This document shows, one piece after another, positions 27,356 to 34,929 of a stretch of 64,000 nucleotides of DNA (positions are counted from its first letter, which is position 1; every line of letters starts with the position of its first letter). This DNA is from a virus: IMG/VR virus record IMGVR_UViG_3300017991_000051, positions 105,253 to 169,252 of that record; one strand, 5' to 3'. Below the pieces are notes generated by a model. That model worked only from the letters and a program-made list of their open reading frames with translations, searched no databases and was not told where the DNA came from. Made by a program: the position numbers and the translations under genes.

Positions 27356-28465
27356 CTATTTACCTTTCCTACCAGTTTTAGCGTGAATTCGACTCAATAT
27401 CAAGTTCTTTTTTCTCTCACGATCTACACGGGCCACCTCGGCACGCTTCTGCTGCGCATCCGGCAGCATATCCACTTCCGGCAATTTTGTAGCAGTGCTA
27501 CCCGGTTTCAGTGACTTCGCCAACTCGATGGCATCTTTCGCCACCTGCCGCTTCTTCATCACCGGCGCCGGCAACTCCTTCACTTCCTCGCCGGCCAGCT
27601 CCGCTACCGTATCACGCAACCGCGGTTCCGTAGCCGCCGGCACGTTCGAATCCTTCGTCGCCGCCAAGCTGAACTGGAGTGCCTGCAGCATCACCGCCGC
27701 CCCCGCCGCCATCTGCCCCTCGGGCGTGCTCGCATCCTCTTCGTCTGAAATGCTCTTGATCGCTACGTGCTCTTCCATGATCTCGTGTGCATTGAACTGG
27801 TTCGGAGACCGCACCAGCAACGCACGCGCGGTACCCCTGCTCACTTGAGCATCGATCAGGTTCTGTATGTTCTTCCTCACACAATCAGGCAGGACCTCGA
27901 AGGTCCAGAACGCCTTCAGTATGTTGGGACCATACCAGTAGCCCAACCCCTTCCAGAAAAAATCGCAATCGTTCGTCGCGTATCCATCCATCGCCGCCGG
28001 CGACAACAGCTCGTTGATGATGTACAGCTGATTGTTCAGCCGGTCCCGTACGTCATAGAAGAACGTCTCGTAAGCCGCTATGACAGCAGGCTCGCAACCA
28101 ATATCCACGGCGATCTCCGCCGGAGTCGCGCCCGTCAATATCATGGACTCGACGGCCCAGCGGAGGAACGTTCTCCGCTCCGAGATCGTAAACGCCGAAA
28201 AGAGATCCGGCCACTCCTTATGCAGCTTCATAGCCGCCGGCGCCGAATCCCGGTTCTTGGCGTTTATCGCATCCAAATACCGTTCGTGTGCGACGAAGAA
28301 ACGGAAGCCACGCCTGACCTCGTCGTCATCCAGCTTTGTAAAGCCTGCGCTCTTCCGGCCGGACGCCTTGTACTTGATGTACAGCTGCTCAACACGCTGC
28401 CAGCGCCAGTCGCGCGGCCGCAGCGGCCCCATCAGCACACATATCTCCGTCTTTCGTCCGCTCAT
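27356..28465 (-). CDS. HTH-containing protein, unknown
   Basis: 369 residues. Residues about 110-150 (ILTGATPAEIAVDIGCEPAV then IAAYETFFYDVRDRLNN) look like a helix-turn-helix with a recognition helix, a style seen in small terminase subunits and other phage DNA-binding proteins. The rest is helical with a lysine/arginine-rich C-terminus (RKKNLILSRIHAKTGRKGK). It lies next to the subtilase gene. No upstream Shine-Dalgarno is obvious, so the start is uncertain. I call it DNA-binding by inference only. Confidence 0.45.
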   Translation of the reverse strand: MSGRKTEICVLMGPLRPRDWRWQRVEQLYIKYKASGRKSAGFTKLDDDEVRRGFRFFVAHERYLDAINAKNRDSAPAAMKLHKEWPDLFSAFTISERRTFLRWAVESMILTGATPAEIAVDIGCEPAVIAAYETFFYDVRDRLNNQLYIINELLSPAAMDGYATNDCDFFWKGLGYWYGPNILKAFWTFEVLPDCVRKNIQNLIDAQVSRGTARALLVRSPNQFNAHEIMEEHVAIKSISDEEDASTPEGQMAAGAAVMLQALQFSLAATKDSNVPAATEPRLRDTVAELAGEEVKELPAPVMKKRQVAKDAIELAKSLKPGSTATKLPEVDMLPDAQQKRAEVARVDRERKKNLILSRIHAKTGRKGK

Positions 28466-28471
28466 GCGTGA

Positions 28472-29476
28472 TTACGGCATCTCCGTCGCATCCAACAACA
28501 GGACGCCGTACCCCAGTTCGGGATCCCACCCGTTCTTGTTCGTATCATCGGAGACACGCCTGAGCCACTTACGAAACTGTTTCAGTACATCCTCGCCCGT
28601 GGGCATCTTCGCCCCACCGGCTACAGCTTGTGCTTCACGCGCCTCCCTCCATCGCAACGCCACCGCCGCAAGCAGTGGTGTCGCCATCGACGTGCCAATC
28701 ATCTTCCCGTAGGTGCTCCGGCCCGGCAGGCAGCCCCAGTAGAACTCGAGGCTCGCAATCGCCACCTCCGGCTGTGCCGACTTGCGTACCGCGCCGACGC
28801 CTATGGTACTGAACCACGCCGGCAGGTCATCCTTGTTCGCCGACGCAACTGAAATTACGGTCTTGTAGGCGGCGGGATACGACGCATACATCGATCCCTC
28901 CAGCCGCTCGTTGCCGGCGGCCGCCACGGGTATTACCCCTGCGGATACTGCGTTTTCCAACGCCTCGCGCATTTCCGGGCTCGAGCTTGGGCCTCCGATG
29001 CTCATGGAGATCACACCGCAGCCGCCAGTCACGCACGCGTTCACAGCGCTCGCCAAGTCGTCGGCGACGCCCGTGCGACGATGGTCACGGCTGTCACCGT
29101 AGATCACACGGCAGTGGAGTGCCGTAGCCTCCGGCGCTGCACCGACGATACCGTGCCCGTCAGCCTTCGCTACGATTTCTCCGGTACAGAACGTACCGTG
29201 GCCGCAATCGTCACGCCATACCGGTTCCTGGCTGTTACCGCGGATAAAGCTGGCGCCCTTGACCTGTTTCCGGAGATCGCAGTGGTGGATATCACAACCG
29301 GTGTCGAGTACGCCCACTCGCTGACCCTTCCCCTTGAAAGGTATAGATTCTATACCCGCGTGGCGGATGGCCCAGTCCTTATGCTCCTTCGCCGCAAACG
29401 GCTCCATGGTGATCTCAAGGATCCGGAAATCGTCAACGCGGATCTGCGGAATGCGGTTATCTCGTGTCTCGGTCAT
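28472..29476 (-). CDS. Subtilisin-like serine protease (peptidase S8)
   Basis: 334 residues, start ATG 29476 behind GGAGAAGG. The complete catalytic triad is visible: Asp58 in VGVLDTGCD, His93 in DDCGHGTFCTG, and Ser263 in GTSMATP; the oxyanion Asn189 is in AAAGNE. No signal peptide and no long propeptide are seen, so it likely acts in the cytoplasm or in the particle. Length matches a compact catalytic domain. Possible roles are maturation of virion proteins, cleavage of a host target or release; none is shown. Its start overlaps the lipoprotein gene by 20 nt, suggesting coupled translation. Confidence 0.85.
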   Translation of the reverse strand: MTETRDNRIPQIRVDDFRILEITMEPFAAKEHKDWAIRHAGIESIPFKGKGQRVGVLDTGCDIHHCDLRKQVKGASFIRGNSQEPVWRDDCGHGTFCTGEIVAKADGHGIVGAAPEATALHCRVIYGDSRDHRRTGVADDLASAVNACVTGGCGVISMSIGGPSSSPEMREALENAVSAGVIPVAAAGNERLEGSMYASYPAAYKTVISVASANKDDLPAWFSTIGVGAVRKSAQPEVAIASLEFYWGCLPGRSTYGKMIGTSMATPLLAAVALRWREAREAQAVAGGAKMPTGEDVLKQFRKWLRRVSDDTNKNGWDPELGYGVLLLDATEMP

Positions 29477-29924
29477 ATTCCTTCTCCAGTAATTGATAGA
29501 TCAGCGACGCTGCGCTGTTCGCAAAGTCTCTGCCGGCGGCCGCCGGCTTCATACGGTGCGCCCGGCACTCCTTCCTCCACTCCTGTACGAAACGCCGATA
29601 GGCCCGGATATCGTACTTGCTGGCCACGGCCGGATAGTTCTCGTGGACCATCCCGCGCTTCCGGACCTGCTGGATGTACTTCTCGAAGTACTCGTCGTAC
29701 CCCTCCCACGTCCTGATCGGGTTGCGGCTGATATGCGATGACGTGTAGGACAGAAGTGCCGCCACCGTACTCACGTTGACGTTCTGCCTGTTCTTGAGGT
29801 AATAGGAGTATGCGGCATTGGCCGCCTGTGTCGGCGGCGTATGCAGCGGTGTCGTACAGCCGGCCAGCAGGAATACAGACGCCAGAATACACACGCATGC
29901 CGTGCGTAGGATATGCTTGTTCAT
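29457..29924 (-). CDS. Lipoprotein, unknown
   Basis: 155 residues with a clear lipoprotein signal: basic MNKHILRT, hydrophobic core, lipobox LLAG-Cys22 (SVFLLAGCTTP). Asp is absent at +2, so outer-membrane sorting is likely. The mature part is polar and helical (AANAAYSYYLKNRQNVNV, then QEWRKECRAHRMKPAAAGRD) without a membrane segment. Overlap with the subtilase gene suggests joint expression. Possibly a superinfection-exclusion, spanin-like or surface protein; the sequence does not decide. Confidence 0.65.
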   Translation of the reverse strand: MNKHILRTACVCILASVFLLAGCTTPLHTPPTQAANAAYSYYLKNRQNVNVSTVAALLSYTSSHISRNPIRTWEGYDEYFEKYIQQVRKRGMVHENYPAVASKYDIRAYRRFVQEWRKECRAHRMKPAAAGRDFANSAASLIYQLLEKEYDRDTR

Positions 29925-29928
29925 GTGA

Positions 29929-32436
29929 TTAACTCAGCTTGTCGAGGTCGACGTCCGAACCGAGTAGCGCGGCATCCGGCTCAACGGTTTTCTTCTTCAG
30001 GAAGAGCACCAAGTCGCCGACGCTCTTGAATGTGTTGCGCAGAGCGTCTTCCAGCTCACGCATTTCCTCCTCACCATAACGCTCACCGAACTTCTCGTTG
30101 TGCCAGTAGAACATGAACAGCAATCTGCCGATCCTGTCCAAACCGACAACCAGATCCGCCAAATACTTTTCGATAACGGGATCGATGTCCATCGTCTTCA
30201 CCAACCCGCCGAGCACCGAAGTATCCAGCACCTCCTTCTGACCCGTCCGCGCCGCATCGACAGCCGCCCGCGCCGTTGGGGGATCACCACGTTGTGGATC
30301 GTATACATCCATCCCCGCCAATGGCAGCCGAACGTCCTCGTAATGCGACTGGTCCGTTTCGGATAGCGCACCGATATTCTGGTCGTAGTATTTGATGTTG
30401 TCCAACATCGCTACAGACGGCGCCGTAGGCCCGGGAATCAATGGACCTCCGGCACCGGTGTAGCCTTGCGCGTACTTAACCAGGAATGTATCTGCACCTG
30501 CTTCATCGGCCCGCTTCAGCATCATACGCGCTGCACCCTTCGTGACGCCATGACGCAGTATAAGGTCGCGCATCGCATCGTCACGCTGCAGCCGCGGACC
30601 CGGTTTACCCGAATCCAGCTGATAGCCGAGACCGTCACTCCAGACCTTGATGGGCCGGAGTTCAGCATTCTTCAGTAGCGCCAGCTCAGCATCCGTAATA
30701 CACCCGGGCACGAAGTCCAAACCATCGCTGGCCTTCGATATCCGGAATGCCTTGCATGCTGAAGGAACCATCAGGGTGTCGCCGACCGACTTCAGGCGAC
30801 CGACGCTATCGGATATGACAACCGGACGGACATTGTGTTTCCACCAGTCCCTCGGCTCCGAATCAAGATCCGGTTTGTCCAGATCCTGAGACGGAAAGTC
30901 ATGATCGATAGTGCATCGATAGCTGAAGGGGTCGTCTCTCCTCATCAGGTTCCCATCGCTTTGAACGCAACCATATGGCACGTGCACATATAGGTCGTTC
31001 CCCGCCTTCTCCACAACATTGAATACCAAACTGCCATCCGCATCCTCGCTGATGAGGGCGTAAGTACCCCTCTCCTCCATGTTGGATGCGTCGATAAGCT
31101 CTTTTTCGTAGAAAGGTTTCCAGTCGGTGATCTGGTTGGTACGGACGAAGATCTTCTTCGGGTCGAAATAGCCCCAGCCCTTCCCGTCGCGCTGGATGAC
31201 GAGCACGGCGTTGGCCACGCCGGTACCGATGGTCTTCGGGCCCTTAATGATGATAACGGGATGGGACTTCCCATCCTTGCTGATCATCTCGAAGAGGCCG
31301 GAGCAGTCTGGGTTGGTCAGCTCCTGCGTCATGTTCACGTCGTAGACCTTTGACTGCTGGTCAGATGTTCGGGAATCCCGAACAACTAGACCCTCGTCCA
31401 TCAACTCACTTCGCTCCTCCGACGTCAGATCCGTCCCATCAAGACCCTCACGCCTCGTAACGATCTCGACGTCGCCTACCTCGTCCGCCGCGCGCTTCTC
31501 CACCATGGGAGCAGAAACTATTGTCGGCAGGACCTCGCGAAGGTGCGCAGCTGACTTCACGCCCAGTGACGTCAGAACACGCACCACCGTCTTATCCGTC
31601 CCGACCAGCTTATTGTAGCCGGCCCCCGCCAGCTTCGTCGCGTAGTAACGGAACAGTTGTCGGTCAAGCCCATGTTTCTGAAGCAGAACATCCGATGGTG
31701 GAAGTACCTCCTGCTCCGCTTTCTTCTCCATGGGCGGGAGTAAATCGCTGCCGTTGTAGAATCGGCCGAGCGCTTCGCCGAATTCCGGACATGTCCGGAT
31801 TTGCGCGGCGATCACCTGCGCAGCCTTCACCCCCAGCTCCGGTATCACCTTCGCCAAGTCCATACGCGCTGCCGCTTCTTTGTAAATGGGATGGTTCGGT
31901 GAGCGGAGGAACACGCGGAGCGTAGGAGTAATATCAAACTTCTGGCCGTCGCACCAGTAACCGTAACGGCTCTCGTCCGACGGGTCGTAAGAGGTAGGCG
32001 CCGAGGACGTCTTGTCCCAGCCCCGGAGCGGTGACCGCTGGTATACCCAGAAGTCGGGGATGCCGACGCCGAGGTCGGATTCGGTTTGGGACGTGCCTTC
32101 GCCCAGCACAGTAGGCTTCCGGCTGATGAGGTAGTTCACCCAGTTTTCCTGGAGTGGTACGAATGCGTCCTGCTCCTTGATGTACAGAAGCTCGTTACCC
32201 TTCAACTCCCCGTTCAGGAAGAACACAGGGGCGTAGAACCATTGGTTGCCGACCTTGAAGCCGTAGACGCCGGCGGCCTTTGTCTCATCTTCGTTCTTGT
32301 CGATTACTTGAAACCCGACGAGGAAGTCGAGCAGGCGGGGCGCTTTATCTTTCAGATAAGCATAAGCCAAGTCCGCGAACGAACGCTCGAACTGGGGATT
32401 CTGGCCGCCGCCCTGTGCTGTTTTCTCGGTTGTCAT
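29929..32436 (-). CDS. Large virion protein, unknown
   Basis: 835 residues, start ATG 32436 with AGGAGG 13 nt upstream. Predicted alpha/beta throughout, with no signal peptide or membrane segment. It contains short motifs PMEKKAEQ and MVEKRAADEV in linkers between ordered parts. The N-terminal segment is rich in Tyr/Phe/Trp (FFLNGELKGNELLYIKEQDA). It sits directly downstream of the beta-prime fragment gene, so a structural or transcription-related role is possible. I searched by eye for RNA polymerase subunit motifs and found none. Confidence 0.5.
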   Translation of the reverse strand: MTTEKTAQGGGQNPQFERSFADLAYAYLKDKAPRLLDFLVGFQVIDKNEDETKAAGVYGFKVGNQWFYAPVFFLNGELKGNELLYIKEQDAFVPLQENWVNYLISRKPTVLGEGTSQTESDLGVGIPDFWVYQRSPLRGWDKTSSAPTSYDPSDESRYGYWCDGQKFDITPTLRVFLRSPNHPIYKEAAARMDLAKVIPELGVKAAQVIAAQIRTCPEFGEALGRFYNGSDLLPPMEKKAEQEVLPPSDVLLQKHGLDRQLFRYYATKLAGAGYNKLVGTDKTVVRVLTSLGVKSAAHLREVLPTIVSAPMVEKRAADEVGDVEIVTRREGLDGTDLTSEERSELMDEGLVVRDSRTSDQQSKVYDVNMTQELTNPDCSGLFEMISKDGKSHPVIIIKGPKTIGTGVANAVLVIQRDGKGWGYFDPKKIFVRTNQITDWKPFYEKELIDASNMEERGTYALISEDADGSLVFNVVEKAGNDLYVHVPYGCVQSDGNLMRRDDPFSYRCTIDHDFPSQDLDKPDLDSEPRDWWKHNVRPVVISDSVGRLKSVGDTLMVPSACKAFRISKASDGLDFVPGCITDAELALLKNAELRPIKVWSDGLGYQLDSGKPGPRLQRDDAMRDLILRHGVTKGAARMMLKRADEAGADTFLVKYAQGYTGAGGPLIPGPTAPSVAMLDNIKYYDQNIGALSETDQSHYEDVRLPLAGMDVYDPQRGDPPTARAAVDAARTGQKEVLDTSVLGGLVKTMDIDPVIEKYLADLVVGLDRIGRLLFMFYWHNEKFGERYGEEEMRELEDALRNTFKSVGDLVLFLKKKTVEPDAALLGSDVDLDKLS

Positions 32437-32469
32437 CGTGTTGTATGGCCTCCTGTTACAACGCAGGGG

Positions 32470-32498
32470 GATATATCTCTATACCACACTGCTGTCAT
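32470..32498 (-). promoter_or_regulatory. Possible weak promoter before the 835-residue gene
   Basis: On the minus strand ATGACA (32493-32498) and TATATC (32470-32475) are separated by 17 nt in the 100-nt AT-rich gap. Box matches are five and four of six. Functional use is uncertain. Confidence 0.3.
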
Positions 32499-32536
32499 TG
32501 TTATATAAAAATCCGCGTTTGCCAAGCGTTAAAACC

Positions 32537-34408
32537 TTAGTATACACCTTTTTCCTCCAGCTCCTCACCGAAGCCCTTACTGCGTGCGAGCGCCGGTACG
32601 TACGATACGCCCCGCACCTTCGATGTTCGGCCGCGATGGAGGGCCTCCATAAGCCCGCGTTGGAGGTAGGAACCGCCGAGGCGTACCTGCCAGTCGGGTA
32701 TGACCGTCATCTGCTGCATGGCACGTACCATCTCCGGCTCGAACGGCGGAGGATCCGTATGCACGGTCAGCTCCTTCACGCCCCGTTTGTGCAGATCGTC
32801 CGACACCTTCTTCGTGATACGGGTGCCGATCGAGTACTGATGGATCGGCCTCTCGAGGTAGCTGCCGACGGCGGCCGTCGGCTTCAAGACTCTGAAACCG
32901 TATCGCGGCCGGTAGTTGCGCTCGATGGTCGTGTACTCGACGATGTCGTCCGGCAGCGCGTTGTCGATCCCGTCCAATTCTGTAACGCGCACATGGTTGA
33001 TGAGTCCACGGGTCAGCAGCTCGATGTTCCGCCGGTTGGGGGACATCCCGCTCTTCTTATAGGCGTTCTGGAATACCCTCATGAAGTCGAGCCGTCCAGC
33101 GCCCACACCCTTGTAGCGAACGAGGTCCGCCGGGTTCGGCAATCCCTTCGACAGCATATCTCCGGCTTCCACACGGTCACCGGACTTCACCGTAACCTCA
33201 AGACCCGGAGGCGCGAAGTGTTCCTCGTCACCCACGACGACAATCGTACCGCCCTGAGGTGCCGGCCGCACTTCCTTCACCGTCCCGTCCATACGCGCCA
33301 CTGCCGCACCGCCGCGGAAGCTCTTCGGGACCTGCACGAGCTGGTTGATCAGCGGGAAGCCCGTAAGCTCTCCCTCGATCTCGCCGCCGCGTACACGGCC
33401 GCCGGTATGCTTCACGTTCAGCGAGCCCTGGCTCAGCCGCTCGGACAGGGATTGCGCTGCGGCCACCCCCACGTTGTCACCGATCTCCGGGAAGTCCCCG
33501 CGCTCGCGGATACCCACACAGCGTGAGCAGACCCCGTGCTTTGCCTCACATGTCAGCGGGGACCGCACGTAGACCGTCTTGTCCTTCTTGGCCGCCGTTG
33601 CCCGCTTCAACTGCCGGGCAATCCTCGGGTCGATAACGGTGCCGGACGGAATGGAGCCGACCGGCTGGATGAGCACCGTACCGATATTGTCCGGATCGTC
33701 GGCATCAACGGGGATACCCCGATCCGTTTCACAATCATCCTCCGTTACCACCTGCCGGTGGGCGGCCTGCACCATCTGCTTCCCGAAGAAGCCGGTGCGC
33801 GCCGTAGCCAACTTGGATGAGATCGTCCCCTTCCTCGCCCCATACGCTCCGGCCCAGTACTCAAACGGATCGGTGCCGGCGGCGAAGCTCGTAAGCATCG
33901 GCGCCGGTATCAGACGGTCCTTGTGACCGGTGACCATCAAGCCACCGACGAGCATGGAACGAAGATCGCCGAGGCCGCCGCGAGATCCGGAGATAACTTG
34001 CGTAGCAAACGGGTTGCCCATGGCCTTCGTCTCCGCAAACAGCGTCTCGTCAATTCGGGGGGCAGCCTTCATCACCATGTTCTTGACCGCAGCCTCCTTC
34101 TGCTCCTCCGTCAGGTCCGAACGTTCCACCGTCTCCGTCACCTTCGCGCGGAGGGCATCCATCATCCGCTTGGTCTTCGGTGGCGTCAGCAGATCGTAGA
34201 TTGAGAAGCTGGAACCGGTCGACTGCGCGGATTGCTGACCAACCTGATGTAGAGCGTGTATGACGTCACGGTACAGCTCAGCGTCGCCCTCCTGCGCCAC
34301 CTGCTCCAACAGGTCCTTGACGCCCTTCTTGTCCAGTACCCTGTTGTAATCCCGCAGGTGCGCCGGAAGTACGCTATTTATAAGAACTTGGCCGACCGTT
34401 GTCTGCAT
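32537..34408 (-). CDS. RNA polymerase beta-prime C-terminal fragment homologue
   Basis: 623 residues. It aligns by eye with the C-terminal part of bacterial RpoC downstream of the catalytic NADFDGD motif: the opening TTVGQVLINSVLP matches TTVGRAILWMIVP of E. coli. The bridge helix follows (EYWAGAYGARKGTISSKLAT, residues 183-202). All four zinc cysteines are kept (C226, C287, C294, C297). In the trigger loop GVAAAQS is followed by a QGSLNVKHTGG segment: the catalytic His (H334) is kept, but Met932 and Arg933 of E. coli are replaced by Leu and Asn. The catalytic Asp triad is absent, so it must pair with another subunit not in this window. Its start overlaps the preceding stop (TAATG). Probably one subunit of a split phage RNA polymerase; a virion-carried form is possible. 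Confidence 0.85.
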   Translation of the reverse strand: MQTTVGQVLINSVLPAHLRDYNRVLDKKGVKDLLEQVAQEGDAELYRDVIHALHQVGQQSAQSTGSSFSIYDLLTPPKTKRMMDALRAKVTETVERSDLTEEQKEAAVKNMVMKAAPRIDETLFAETKAMGNPFATQVISGSRGGLGDLRSMLVGGLMVTGHKDRLIPAPMLTSFAAGTDPFEYWAGAYGARKGTISSKLATARTGFFGKQMVQAAHRQVVTEDDCETDRGIPVDADDPDNIGTVLIQPVGSIPSGTVIDPRIARQLKRATAAKKDKTVYVRSPLTCEAKHGVCSRCVGIRERGDFPEIGDNVGVAAAQSLSERLSQGSLNVKHTGGRVRGGEIEGELTGFPLINQLVQVPKSFRGGAAVARMDGTVKEVRPAPQGGTIVVVGDEEHFAPPGLEVTVKSGDRVEAGDMLSKGLPNPADLVRYKGVGAGRLDFMRVFQNAYKKSGMSPNRRNIELLTRGLINHVRVTELDGIDNALPDDIVEYTTIERNYRPRYGFRVLKPTAAVGSYLERPIHQYSIGTRITKKVSDDLHKRGVKELTVHTDPPPFEPEMVRAMQQMTVIPDWQVRLGGSYLQRGLMEALHRGRTSKVRGVSYVPALARSKGFGEELEEKGVY

Positions 34409-34914
34409 TAGCTTAACTCGTCTACTGCCTCAATAATGGCCTTCGCATGCGCTTCCAGACTATCGACGATCTCGATAGCCGGCGCGTTTAAGCCGCCCAT
34501 CACGAGTTTCGTTTGTATCCTTACATCCTGTTCTCGTTTGTACCCGGGCTCGATGCCTATAACGATCTTCATCGGCCGCATAGCGCCGCACTGAAATCTG
34601 GCCAGATGCCGGCCAAGTTCGTACATGCATATCGGCTGCACGCTCTCACTGGCAGAGAACCACATACTGAAGATATCGGAGATGTTCAGCGCCTGATACT
34701 CCCATGTGATCTGTTCTAGTGCTGCGTTCGGATCGTGAATCGGGAAATCTTTGCGTCGAGGGTTCAATAACGTTCCCACCATGTCCGGCGCAAGTTTCTG
34801 TATTATTGCTACTAACTCTTGCTGCCATTCCGGACATTGCGTAATACCTCCAGCCAAAAACACGAACGGTCGCGACATCCCATCCAACTTGTTTACCGCT
34901 TCAACGTAATCCAT
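34408..34914 (-). CDS. Nucleoside 2-deoxyribosyltransferase-like protein
   Basis: 168 residues. Family hallmarks are VFLAGGITQCPEWQQEL (phosphate/sugar loop), TLLNPRRKDFP, the EQITWEYQALNISD stretch with the putative catalytic Glu and Asp, and CMYELGRHLARF. Members move or cut N-glycosidic bonds of nucleosides or related molecules. A second, distant copy is at 48273-48905. Located between the RNA polymerase fragment and the ligase, it could affect nucleotide pools or act on a nucleotide signal; the substrate cannot be told from sequence. Confidence 0.75.
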   Translation of the reverse strand: MDYVEAVNKLDGMSRPFVFLAGGITQCPEWQQELVAIIQKLAPDMVGTLLNPRRKDFPIHDPNAALEQITWEYQALNISDIFSMWFSASESVQPICMYELGRHLARFQCGAMRPMKIVIGIEPGYKREQDVRIQTKLVMGGLNAPAIEIVDSLEAHAKAIIEAVDELS

Positions 34915-34929
34915 TGTTCCTTCCTCCTC

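Noticed and set aside
29929-32436. Second RNA polymerase subunit
   Set aside because: It neighbours the beta-prime fragment, but no beta or beta-prime motif could be found by eye.
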